Made by a program: the position numbers and the translations under genes | NCBI RefSeq assembly: GCF_020883495.1 | Contig: NZ_CP086610.1 | Coordinates: 2,151,501 to 2,215,500, forward strand | Length of the DNA stretch: 64,000 bases | Direction: 5' to 3' | Source of the DNA: Shinella zoogloeoides | Lineage (GTDB): Bacteria; Pseudomonadota; Alphaproteobacteria; Rhizobiales; Rhizobiaceae | Notes under the pieces: generated by a model | What the model saw: the letters and a program-made list of their open reading frames with translations, nothing else | Databases searched by the model: none | Told to the model about the DNA's origin: nothing | Shown: piece after piece, positions 51,144-59,300 of the stretch | Numbering within the stretch: the first letter of the stretch is position 1 | Layout: each line of letters starts with the position of its first letter

Positions 51144-51796
51144 CGGCCGAGCCTGTAGCCGATGCCGCGCAGGGTCTCCACGCAGTCCTTGCCGAGCTTC
51201 TTGCGCAGCCGGCTGACATAGACCTCCACGGTGTTGCTCTCGATCTCCGAGCCGAAGGCGTAAAGCGCCTCCTCGATCTGCCCCTTGGAAACGATGGCCT
51301 CGGGCCGCGCCGCAAGCCGCGCCAGAACCGCCCATTCGCGGCTGGAAAGGTCCACGGCCTCGCCCTCGCGCAGCACCCGCCGGTCGGCGAGCTGAATGGT
51401 CAGCGGCCCGGCCTCCAGAACGGGAAGCGCCGCGCCCGCATAGCGCCGGGCGACGGCCAGCATGCGCGCGCCGAGCTCGCCGAGGTTGAACGGCTTGACG
51501 AGATAATCGTCCGCCCCGCTGTTCAGCCCCTCGATGCGGTCGGAAATCTGGTCGTGCGCCGTCAGGATGATGATGGGCGTGGCGACACCCGCCCGGCGCA
51601 GTTCCGTCAGCAGTGAAAGGCCGCTGCCGTCCGGCAGGCGCAGGTCGAGCAGCACGAGGTCATAGTCCACCGTGCCGGACGCCGCGCGGGCGTCGCCCAG
51701 CGTCTGCATCCAGTCGACGGCGTGGCCGAGGCCGGCCACATAGTCGCGCACCGCCTCGCCCAGAACGGCGTCGTCCTCGATCAGCAGAACTCTCAA
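51140..51796 (-). CDS. OmpR-family response regulator
   Basis: A 218-residue regulator. The receiver domain has the acidic pair LIEDDAVL, the phospho-acceptor Asp in LVLLDLRLPDGSGL (about residue 51), the T/A of LTAHDQ and the Lys of YLVKPFN. The C-terminal winged helix shows VDLSSREWAVLARLA and NTVEVYVSRLRKKLG. It sits between eptA and the kinase gene and is coupled to the latter. It probably activates the eptA-type gene. Confidence 0.94.
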   Translation of the reverse strand: MRVLLIEDDAVLGEAVRDYVAGLGHAVDWMQTLGDARAASGTVDYDLVLLDLRLPDGSGLSLLTELRRAGVATPIIILTAHDQISDRIEGLNSGADDYLVKPFNLGELGARMLAVARRYAGAALPVLEAGPLTIQLADRRVLREGEAVDLSSREWAVLARLAARPEAIVSKGQIEEALYAFGSEIESNTVEVYVSRLRKKLGKDCVETLRGIGYRLGR

Positions 51797-51893
51797 ATGC
51801 CCGGCGCTCCCTGTGCCGGCGGCCTATCCGCCGCCGCCCTTCGATCCCGGACAATACATGGCGCGCGCGCGCGTTGCCACCCGTGCCTTTCAC

Positions 51894-53531
51894 TCAGGAG
51901 ATCGCGCCCAGCCGGCAGGGAGAGAGGAGGTCGAGCGCCGGATCGCGCACGTTGGTCTGCACCCGCATCATGCCAAGCACGCTATGGAAGAGATTGTCGT
52001 GCGACTGCGGCGCCTTCGTCTCGTCGGCAAGGCAGGAAGCCGAATAGGCTGCCTTGGCATCCTTGCCGAGCCAGAGCACGAACGGAACATGGGTCTGCTC
52101 GGACGGGGCGATCATATAGGGCGCGCCGTGCAGGTAGAGGCCGAGCTCGCCGAGGGATTCGCCGTGGTCCGACATATAGAGCATCGACACGTCGAGGCGG
52201 TCCTGCTGCTTTTCCAGCCGGTCGATGACGCTGGCAAGGATGTGGTCGGTATAGGCGATGGTGTTGTCATAGGCGTTGACGATCTCCTCCTTGGTGCAGT
52301 CGGAGAATTCGGCGCTGCGGCATTCCGGCGTGAAGCGGCGATATTCCTCGGGATAGCGCTCGTAATAGGCCGGGCCATGGCTGCCGATCTGGTGCAGCAC
52401 CAGCACGGTATCCTTGTCGATAGAGCCGATCCGGGCATCCAGCGCGTCGAGCAGAACCTGGTCGCGGCATTCGCCCTTCGCGCAATAGGCCGGGTTGCCG
52501 TCCTTGATCAGCGACTGCGCCTTCACGCGCTTGGCGATCTCCTTGTCGCCGGTGTTGTTGTCCCACCATTCGACATCGACGCCGGCATGGGACAGCACGT
52601 CGAGCAGGTTTTCCGTCGAAAGGCCCTTGCGGTGGGTATATTCGGAGCGGGTATAGACCGAGAACATGCAGGGCAGCGAGACGGCCGTCGCGGTGCCGCA
52701 GCTCGTCGTGTCGGGGAAGTAGAGAATGTCCTTCTTCGCCAGTTCCGGGTTGGTATCCCGCCCGTAGCCGCCGAGCGAGAAATTGTCGGCGCGCGCCGTC
52801 TCACCGGCGACCACGATCATCAGACGCGGCTTGCGCTCGCCGAGCGGCGCGTCGGCCACCTTCGCATCCGTGCCGAGCGGCGCGGCCACCACATTCGCAT
52901 CCACCGACTGGCCGGCGGCGAACTGCACGGCGGTGACGAGCGGCACGAAGGGGTTCAGCGTCTCGAACCAGTCGTGATGCGCCCGGGCGGCCGAGGCATA
53001 GACGCGGGCATGCGACAGGCCGGCGACCAGCGCAAGGACGAGCGCGGGCGCGATGACGGCGAGATTGCCGCGCACCTTGCCGAAGAACGGGCGATGACGG
53101 ACCTTCACCCAGACGAGGAGGAGGCAGGGCAGAAGGCCATAGGCCAGCATGTGCAGCACGAAGCCGGGCGTGATGAGGTGTCCCGCCTCGGCGCTGTTCG
53201 TCTCGGCCGCGTTGCGGATCATCTCGATATCGATGATGACGCCGAAGCGGTCCATGAACCACGCGCCGGACGCGCTCGCCAGAATGAGCGCCATGAAGAG
53301 CGGCTTCATCACATATTTCAGCGAGACGGCGACGCAGAGCGCGACATAGAGGCAGGCGACGCCGATGGCGATGGACGCGAAGGTGGTCGGCCTTCCCTCC
53401 AGATAGCGCCAGCCCTTCGACCAGAAGCTCCAGTTGGTGAGGGCGAGGAGATAGAACGCCGTCAGCACGCTGACGGTGACGCTGCTGAGTTCTGGCCGCC
53501 ACAGGGAGATGCGGCCGGTTCCTTCGCGCAT
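51894..53531 (-). CDS. eptA: Phosphoethanolamine transferase, EptA type
   Basis: A 545-residue inner-membrane enzyme that transfers phosphoethanolamine to lipid A, lowering its negative charge and raising tolerance to polymyxin-like peptides. Five hydrophobic segments occupy the first about 200 residues. The periplasmic alkaline-phosphatase-fold domain has VVAGETARADNFSLGGY (zinc-binding Glu), TSCGTATAVSLPCMFS with the nucleophilic Thr, YMSDHGESLGE (Asp-His ligands) and EQTHVPFVLWL. Cysteines for disulfides are present. First gene of an operon with the two-component system. Lipid A as acceptor is by family resemblance; other envelope acceptors are possible. Confidence 0.92.
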   Translation of the reverse strand: MREGTGRISLWRPELSSVTVSVLTAFYLLALTNWSFWSKGWRYLEGRPTTFASIAIGVACLYVALCVAVSLKYVMKPLFMALILASASGAWFMDRFGVIIDIEMIRNAAETNSAEAGHLITPGFVLHMLAYGLLPCLLLVWVKVRHRPFFGKVRGNLAVIAPALVLALVAGLSHARVYASAARAHHDWFETLNPFVPLVTAVQFAAGQSVDANVVAAPLGTDAKVADAPLGERKPRLMIVVAGETARADNFSLGGYGRDTNPELAKKDILYFPDTTSCGTATAVSLPCMFSVYTRSEYTHRKGLSTENLLDVLSHAGVDVEWWDNNTGDKEIAKRVKAQSLIKDGNPAYCAKGECRDQVLLDALDARIGSIDKDTVLVLHQIGSHGPAYYERYPEEYRRFTPECRSAEFSDCTKEEIVNAYDNTIAYTDHILASVIDRLEKQQDRLDVSMLYMSDHGESLGELGLYLHGAPYMIAPSEQTHVPFVLWLGKDAKAAYSASCLADETKAPQSHDNLFHSVLGMMRVQTNVRDPALDLLSPCRLGAIS

Positions 53532-53696
53532 GGAATAGTCCTTTCACGGCATGGGGCGATGCCGCCGCAGCGGTTCGCCATCTTGCCCCCTCCCTGCCGG
53601 GGCAAACTGACAGCCGCCTGAACGAAGCCGCCGAGACGTTCAGCACAGAGTCAGCTTCGCCGTTCATGAAGGATGCGCGAGACGATGAGGTGATGC

Positions 53697-53840
53697 GTGA
53701 AAGTAAGGCTTTTCAACCCGGGCACGCTGTTCGTGACCGCCCTGGTTCTGCTGGTCCTGGCGATCCCGCTCGCCCAGAACCAGTTTGCCAGGGCGCATAA
53801 CGAGGACCTGCAACGGGCGTTCATGAAGCGGGCCGGCTGA
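53697..53840 (+). CDS. Candidate small single-span membrane protein
   Basis: A 47-codon frame from GTG 53697 to TGA 53840 encodes a basic N-terminus (VKVRLFNPG), a hydrophobic segment of about 18 residues (TLFVTALVLLVLAIPLA) and a charged tail ending FMKRAG. TGAGG lies six or seven bases before the GTG, and an in-frame stop lies just upstream, so the start is constrained. It is divergent from eptA. Small membrane proteins often modulate envelope sensors. No homologue is known to me; coding status is probable, not certain. Confidence 0.5.
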   Translation: MKVRLFNPGTLFVTALVLLVLAIPLAQNQFARAHNEDLQRAFMKRAG

Positions 53841-53916
53841 CAACGGCTCGCCTCAAAATCCGATTGCATTTCGCAAGCAGATTTGCGACCAATGGACATT
53901 CGTCACGGAGGTCGCC

Positions 53917-54576
53917 ATGAAACCGGTTCTCTATGCCCATCCCTTTTCGAGCTACTGCCAGAAGGCGCTAACGGCGCTTTACGAGAACGGCACCGATTTC
54001 GAATACCGCGTTCTCGATCACACCGATCCCGAAACCCTGGCCGATTTCGCGGCCCGCTGGCCGATCAAGCGTTTCCCGATCCTCGTCGACGGCGACCGCA
54101 CCATCGTCGAGGCGAGCATCGTCATCGAATATCTCGGCCTCCACTATCCGGGTCCGGTAAAACTGATCCCCGACGATCCGGCGGCGGCCCTCGAGGTGCG
54201 CATGCTCGACCGCTTCTTCGACAACTATATCTCGACGCCGCAGCAGAAGATCGTCTTCAACGCCATCCGGCAGGAGACGGACCGCGACCCCTACGGCGAC
54301 AACGAGGCCCGGCAGATGCTGGAACGCGCCTACGCCTGGCTGGACCGGCACATGGCCGGCAAGGAATGGGCGACGGGCGATGCCTTCACGCTGGCCGATT
54401 GCGGCGCGGGTCCGTTCCTCTTCTATGCGGACTGGACGCATGCCATCGACCCGGCCTTCGCCAATGTGCATGCCTATCGCAAGCGCCTGCTCGCCCGCCC
54501 GTCCTTCGCCCGCGCCGTCGATGAAGGCCGGCCCTTCCGGAAATTCTTCCCGCTCGGCGCACCCGACCGCGATTAA
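53917..54576 (+). CDS. Glutathione S-transferase family protein
   Basis: A 219-residue cytoplasmic protein. The N-terminal thioredoxin-like domain has LYAHPFSSYCQKALTALYEN (possible active-site Ser/Cys), the cis-Pro in KRFPILVDGD and the glutathione-binding VEASIVIEYLG. The helical C-terminal domain carries WATGDAFTLADCGAGPFL. It would conjugate glutathione or act as a peroxidase; substrate unknown. Its 3' end overlaps the convergent small secreted protein gene by four bases. Confidence 0.93.
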   Translation: MKPVLYAHPFSSYCQKALTALYENGTDFEYRVLDHTDPETLADFAARWPIKRFPILVDGDRTIVEASIVIEYLGLHYPGPVKLIPDDPAAALEVRMLDRFFDNYISTPQQKIVFNAIRQETDRDPYGDNEARQMLERAYAWLDRHMAGKEWATGDAFTLADCGAGPFLFYADWTHAIDPAFANVHAYRKRLLARPSFARAVDEGRPFRKFFPLGAPDRD

Positions 54577-54935
54577 CCCCTGGGGCAGTGCCGGCGCTCC
54601 GCCGGCTTCGCCTTGCGCTCGATGCCGGTCACGACAAGCGCGGAAGGGCCGTTTGCCTGCTTTTCGATATGGCCGCGCAGAACGAGACGACCGAAATAAA
54701 GCGCATCCGTCTCGCGGATACGCTGCTGGTCGACCTCCGAAAGCCGGCTGATGTCGGGAGAGGTCCCCTTCCACAGCTTGCCGGTCGCGACATCGCGCAC
54801 GGTGGTGGAGGGGCATGGCGCGACGAGGCAGCGCAAGCCGTTGTCGCAGGCGACATAGGCGGCGTCCCGCGCGGCGGACTGCGATGTCGCAACAAGAAGC
54901 AGACAGGCGGCGAGAGCAGGAATCGTTGAGCGCAT
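54573..54935 (-). CDS. Small secreted protein of unknown function
   Basis: A 120-residue protein with a Sec signal (IPALAACLLLVATSQSAA) and a mature part rich in Cys: YVACDNGLRCLVAPCPSTT, then TGKLWKGTSPDISRLSE and a C-terminal RHCPRG. The Cys spacing suggests a disulfide-stabilised periplasmic protein. No family is recognised with confidence. It is convergent with the GST gene. Confidence 0.75.
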   Translation of the reverse strand: MRSTIPALAACLLLVATSQSAARDAAYVACDNGLRCLVAPCPSTTVRDVATGKLWKGTSPDISRLSEVDQQRIRETDALYFGRLVLRGHIEKQANGPSALVVTGIERKAKPAERRHCPRG

Positions 54936-54972
54936 GACGGAAGCTTACGCCGATCCCCCAAAACGACAAAAC

Positions 54973-54996
54973 CCCGGCACCTTGCGATGCCGGGGT
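54973..54996 (-). terminator. Intrinsic terminator after the HbpS/GlcG-type gene
   Basis: On the minus strand the stem CCCCGGCA-N8-TGCCGGGG is followed by TTTTGTCGTTTT. It lies about 20 bases after the stop of the gene at 55017-55502. Confidence 0.85.
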
Positions 54997-55016
54997 CGTT
55001 GCTGCAAGCGCGACGC

Positions 55017-55502
55017 TTACTTCAGCTTCGCGCTGACGGCTTCGATGCCGGCGCGTGCGCATTCGTCATCGATGTCGCCGCTCGGCGCGCCGCCGACGCC
55101 GATGGCGCCGATCGTTTCTTCACCGGCCTTGACCGGAACACCACCGGCCAGAACCAGCAGGCGGTCGATTGCGACGAGCTGGGCGGCAGCCGGGTTCTTG
55201 CCGACGTTTTCAGCGATCTTCTGGGTCGGCGTGCGGAAGGAAGCGGCCGTGTAGGCCTTGCGGACGGCGCTGTCGAGGGTGTGCGGGCCGGCGCGGTCGG
55301 CGCGCAGCACGACGCGGGTGATGCCGGCGCGGTCGACGACGGCAACCGTCACATTGAACTTCTTGGCGGCGCAGGCCTTCACGGCGGCGTCAGCGGCTTC
55401 GACGGCGATGTCGAGCGGCATGTTGCGCTCGGTCAGGATTTCGGCATTGGCGGCGCCGGCAAGGGTAAGAGCAGCGAAAGCGGTGGCAACGAACGTCTTC
55501 AT
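55017..55502 (-). CDS. Secreted heme-binding-type protein, GlcG/HbpS (DUF336) family
   Basis: A 161-residue protein with a Sec signal (TFVATAFAALTLAGAANA) and a GlcG/HbpS domain: VKACAAKKFNVTVAVVDRAG, RADRAGPHTLDSAVRKAYTA, LAGGVPVKAGEETIGAIGVGG, DDECARAG. HbpS of Streptomyces binds heme outside the cell and tunes the SenS-SenR two-component system. Here a two-component system lies directly upstream (109 bases), with the genes in the same direction, which makes a similar sensory role plausible. ATG 55502 is chosen over one four codons upstream because it directly precedes the signal peptide. Confidence 0.9.
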   Translation of the reverse strand: MKTFVATAFAALTLAGAANAEILTERNMPLDIAVEAADAAVKACAAKKFNVTVAVVDRAGITRVVLRADRAGPHTLDSAVRKAYTAASFRTPTQKIAENVGKNPAAAQLVAIDRLLVLAGGVPVKAGEETIGAIGVGGAPSGDIDDECARAGIEAVSAKLK

Positions 55503-55611
55503 GTTGATCTCCATCTGAGGGCCGCTCGATCTCGTTTGCGGCGACGCCCTTCTTTTCGGAGATTTTCGCTTTTCGCGGTATCGGTGGACGGACGGAGCGG
55601 GGTCCGTAGGA

Positions 55612-56208
55612 TTACGGAGCCTGCCCGATCAGGGCGAGGCGCGCGAACTCCGCGACCGAGGTCGTGCCGAGTTTTTGGGCGATATTGGCGCGGTGCGTAT
55701 CGACCGTGCGGGGCGACAGTTGCAGGCTGTCGGCGATCTCCTTGGTCGACCAGCCGCGCCCGACCATGTCCAGCACCTCACGCTCGCGGTCGGTAAGCTG
55801 CGCCACCAGCTTCACCGCCTCGGCCTTCTCCGCATGCACATCCAGTGCGCCGGAGGCCTGTTGCAGGGCCTCGATCAAGACCTGCTCGTCGATGGGCTTG
55901 GTGAGGAAATCGACGACACCCGCCTTGAAGGCCCGGCGGCAGGCATGCACGTCGCCATGGCCGGTGCAGATGATGGTGGGCCAGTCGCAGCCGATGGCGG
56001 CGAGCTTTTCATGCAGTTGCAGGCCGGTGATAGCGGGCATGCGCAGATCCAGCAACAGCACGCCCGGCTTCAGTTTCGGCGCACGCGCGAGGAAGGCGGT
56101 GGGATCGCCAAAAGTCTCGATGCGGATGCCATAGGTGCCGAGCAAAAGCGACAGGGCGCTGCGCACCCCTTCGTCGTCATCGACCAGATAGACCGGCGCC
56201 ATCGTCAT
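55612..56208 (-). CDS. FixJ-type (LuxR HTH) response regulator
   Basis: A 198-residue regulator. Receiver: YLVDDDEGVRSALSLLL (acidic pocket), LLLDLRMPAITGLQL with the phospho-acceptor Asp, CTGHGDVHACRRAFKAG and FLTKPID (Lys). Output: LTDREREVLDMVGRGWSTKE and LQLSPRTVDTHRANIAQKLG. It resembles FixJ/TtrR. The ATG at 56208 overlaps the kinase stop (ATGA). It likely controls the transport/hydrolase operon in which it sits, or the HbpS-type gene. Confidence 0.93.
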   Translation of the reverse strand: MTMAPVYLVDDDEGVRSALSLLLGTYGIRIETFGDPTAFLARAPKLKPGVLLLDLRMPAITGLQLHEKLAAIGCDWPTIICTGHGDVHACRRAFKAGVVDFLTKPIDEQVLIEALQQASGALDVHAEKAEAVKLVAQLTDREREVLDMVGRGWSTKEIADSLQLSPRTVDTHRANIAQKLGTTSVAEFARLALIGQAP

Positions 56209-57821
56209 TCCGCTGCTTCCTCTTGTTCCTGCATATCCCGCGCCGCCGGCAGGCGCACGGTGAAGACCGCGCCGCCCCCCGCCCCGTTCTGCGCCGAAAT
56301 GCTGCCGTCGAAGCGCTCGACGATGCTTTCGCACAGGCTGAGGCCGAGGCCCATGCCATCCGGCTTGCTGGAGAAGAACGGCTCGAAGAGGCGGGGCAGG
56401 ATATCCGGCGGGATCCCCGCGCCATTGTCGGAAACGGCGATCTCGTAGCTCTGCCCCGCCGGTTTCAGCGAGACCAGCACCCGGCCATCCGCCCTCCCCG
56501 ACTGCTCGACCGCATCGGCGGCATTGCGGATAAGATTGTGGATGACCTGCTCAATCTCCACGGGATCGATCCGCGCCAGCGCCGGGGCCTCGGGCATCCC
56601 GATTTCAAGCGCGATGCCGCGCCGGTCGAGATCGATGCGCGAGAGGGCGACGATATCGGCGACGTGGCGGCCAAGATCATGCACGCCGGCCTCCAGCGCG
56701 CTCTTGCCGACATAGGCGCGCAGGCGCACGAGGATATCGGCGGCGCGCTTGGCCTGCAGCACATTGGCGGCGAGCACGGCGTCGATGGGCGTGTCCGTCA
56801 GGCCGTTCGCGGCGGCGATGCGCCGTCCCGCCTGGCTCTGGCTGAGCAGCGCCGTCAAGGGCTGGGTGAGTTCATGGGCGATGCCGGAGGCCATCTCGCC
56901 CATGCTGTTGATGCGCAGCGCATGGGCGAGCTTCGTTTCATGCTGGCGCAGCGCCTCGCGCCGGGACGCGGCCTCCGCCGCCTCACGCGCCAGTGCGGCA
57001 TCCTGCCGGTGCTTCATCAGCGAGCGCACGAGGACGAGGCCGGCCAGCGAAATGGCGGCAAAGAGCGCGAAGGGCAGCGGCGGCAGGAGTTGCGCCAGCG
57101 TGACATGGCGTTGCAGGGAGAGCCGCAACGGCTGTGTGGCGCTGGCGATAGGCGCGTCGAAGCTGACCGTCCGGGCGAAAAAGCCTTCGGATGCGGGCGG
57201 CTTCGCGCCGGTTTCCAGCAGCAGCCCTTCGGCGGTCGACAGGCGCAGCGTCGCCCAGCGCGGCAGCTCCTCGCCCTCGACCAGCTTCGCGCCGTCGATA
57301 TCGAGGCTGACGGCCATCGTCTCGTTCATGCGCTTCATCACCCGGTAGTGGCCGCGCTTGGCATCCGCGCCATAGGCCGCCTTGCCGGGGGTGAGCATGT
57401 CCACGGCCCGGGAGACCTGCGAGGGGTCGGCGGTCGAGCCATCGCCCGACGTGGCGGAGCTGACGACCTCCGCCGGCAGGCGGATAAGATCGATGGCGAC
57501 GATGCGCGGATAGAAGCGCAGGATGGATCTGGCGACGAGGTCGAAATCCTCCGACGGCTGCGCCTGCGCGAGACCGAGGGCGCTGAGGCCCGTCAGGTGC
57601 GCATCGTGCTGGGCGACGCGCTGGGAAATCGCCCGCTGCAGGGCGCGGCCGCTTTCCGACACCTCCTGTTCGAAGGCCTGCCGGTGGCTCGTAACGGAAT
57701 AGAGGCCGAAGGCTGCCAGCATCAGCAGCCAGCCGCCGGCAAGGGCGGCCGAGGAACGGAGAAAGGTCAGGCGTCGATGCATGGGCGGTGCGGCCGGGTC
57801 GGGGGTCGGGAAGCGCATCAT
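56205..57821 (-). CDS. Membrane histidine kinase (DctB/FixL-like class)
   Basis: A 538-residue kinase with a membrane segment near residues 27-47, a periplasmic sensing region of about 200 residues, and a second segment near 250-270 (LPFALFAAISLAGLVLV). A coiled-coil linker follows, then the H-box GIAHELTQPLTALLSQSQ, the N-box IHNLIRNAADAV and the G-boxes DNGAGIPP and GMGLGLSLCE. The periplasmic part could read the transported solute or an HbpS-type partner. GAGGGACGTCCT precedes ATG 57821. It lies 33 bases after the amidohydrolase gene and is coupled to the response regulator. Confidence 0.92.
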   Translation of the reverse strand: MMRFPTPDPAAPPMHRRLTFLRSSAALAGGWLLMLAAFGLYSVTSHRQAFEQEVSESGRALQRAISQRVAQHDAHLTGLSALGLAQAQPSEDFDLVARSILRFYPRIVAIDLIRLPAEVVSSATSGDGSTADPSQVSRAVDMLTPGKAAYGADAKRGHYRVMKRMNETMAVSLDIDGAKLVEGEELPRWATLRLSTAEGLLLETGAKPPASEGFFARTVSFDAPIASATQPLRLSLQRHVTLAQLLPPLPFALFAAISLAGLVLVRSLMKHRQDAALAREAAEAASRREALRQHETKLAHALRINSMGEMASGIAHELTQPLTALLSQSQAGRRIAAANGLTDTPIDAVLAANVLQAKRAADILVRLRAYVGKSALEAGVHDLGRHVADIVALSRIDLDRRGIALEIGMPEAPALARIDPVEIEQVIHNLIRNAADAVEQSGRADGRVLVSLKPAGQSYEIAVSDNGAGIPPDILPRLFEPFFSSKPDGMGLGLSLCESIVERFDGSISAQNGAGGGAVFTVRLPAARDMQEQEEAAE

Positions 57822-57854
57822 AGGACGTCCCTCACCCCTTGGCGATCCGCAGCA

Positions 57855-59300
57855 TCACGGATGCGGCAGGACCGGCAGAGAAAGCGGGGCGAGCGCGGCG
57901 GCGGAGCGGCCACGCGGATCGTTCGCCTGGAAATGGCGCACCGCGAAATCCTGCACCGCCTGCAACTCGGCAAGCGCGCCGTCATAATCGACCCGCGTCG
58001 GCCGGTCGTTTTCCATCACGCAGGCGCCATCGACATAGACGGCGGCGACCGCGCGCTCGGCGGCGCAATGCAGCAGGTTGCGCAGCGGGTCGTAGACCGG
58101 CTGCATGCCGGGATGCTTCAGGTCGATCAGCGAAAAGTCCGCCTTCGCGCCCTGGGCGATGCGACCGATATCGCTGCGGCCGAGCGCCTTCGCGCCAGCC
58201 AGCGTGGCGACATCGAGAATATCGGCGGTCGAGACGTCGAAGACCGTGCCGGCGGCGATGCGGGCGTTGATCAGCGCCGTGCGCATCTCCTCCAGCATAT
58301 TGAAGGGATAGCTGTCCGTGCCGAGCGCGACATTCACGCCGCTGCGGCGGTAGCGACCGACCGATTGCAGGATCATGCCGCTGCGCGCGAAGGTGACGGG
58401 GCAATGGGCGACGCTCGTGCCGCTTGCCGCAAGGCGCGCAAGATCGTCCGCCGTGCGTTGGCGCGTCCAGCCATGGCTGTCGATGAAGATGCAATGGCCG
58501 AGGATGAGGTCCGGGCCGAGCACACCGAGTTTTTCGAGATACTGTATGGCGGTGAGGCCGTGGCGGCGCAATAGCTCCTCATGCTCTGCCATGGTCTGCG
58601 CGGCGTGGATGGTGATCGGCACCTTGCGGCTGCGCGCGGCCTCCGCCGCTTCCTGCAACAGTTCGGGCGTTGAGGTCTCGACCTGCGCCGGGGCGACGAT
58701 GCCGCCGAGGCGGCCGGAGGGGTGGGCCTGCGCCGCATCGACGGTTTCGAGCGCCCGGGCGAAGGCCTCGCGGCCACGGGCGGAGTTCCAGCGGAAATCG
58801 AGGCGATGACTATCCTCCACATGCCACGCCGCCTCGCGGAAACCGGGGGCGACATAGGCGCGCGCGCCGCTTTGCGCCAGCGTCGGCAGCCAGCATTCAT
58901 GCGGGCCGGCAATATCGACGAAGGTGGTGACGCCGCTACGCAGCAGGTCGCCGAGCATGACGGTGAGCGCGGCCTGCACCGCATCGTCGCCGATCTCGAT
59001 GAGCGTCGAATATTCGTACATCGCCTGCCCCCAGAGGGCGGCGGTGCCCTGATCCTCGAAGAAGCTCTTCGAGATCGGCTCCTCGCCGGAATGGCAATGC
59101 ACGTTGACGAGACCGGGCAGGACCATGCGGTCGCGGCCGGAAATCTCCTGCGCGAACGGTCCCTCGTAGCGGCCGCCGATATGGAGGAAGCCGGTTTCGT
59201 CGAAGGCGACGTCCGCGTCCTGCATATAGGCGTGGCCGCCGGTCGCCTCGTCATAGGCGACGACGGTATGGGCATTGCGGATGACGCTGACGTTAGGCAT
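57855..59300 (-). CDS. Amidohydrolase (SsnA/AtzA-type deaminase or chlorohydrolase superfamily)
   Basis: A 481-residue metal-dependent hydrolase. The active-site elements GLVNVHCHSGEE (HxH), PITIHAAQT (His), LILGHCIFID (His) and the Asp in VALGTDSYPFNM are intact. This subgroup deaminates or hydrolyses N-heterocycles such as guanine, cytosine, thiomethyladenosine or triazines. The start overlaps the aapM-like stop by eight bases, so the enzyme is made with an amino-acid-type importer and followed by a dedicated sensor kinase. The substrate is unknown; an imported nitrogen-rich compound is the best inference. Confidence 0.9.
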   Translation of the reverse strand: MPNVSVIRNAHTVVAYDEATGGHAYMQDADVAFDETGFLHIGGRYEGPFAQEISGRDRMVLPGLVNVHCHSGEEPISKSFFEDQGTAALWGQAMYEYSTLIEIGDDAVQAALTVMLGDLLRSGVTTFVDIAGPHECWLPTLAQSGARAYVAPGFREAAWHVEDSHRLDFRWNSARGREAFARALETVDAAQAHPSGRLGGIVAPAQVETSTPELLQEAAEAARSRKVPITIHAAQTMAEHEELLRRHGLTAIQYLEKLGVLGPDLILGHCIFIDSHGWTRQRTADDLARLAASGTSVAHCPVTFARSGMILQSVGRYRRSGVNVALGTDSYPFNMLEEMRTALINARIAAGTVFDVSTADILDVATLAGAKALGRSDIGRIAQGAKADFSLIDLKHPGMQPVYDPLRNLLHCAAERAVAAVYVDGACVMENDRPTRVDYDGALAELQAVQDFAVRHFQANDPRGRSAAALAPLSLPVLPHP

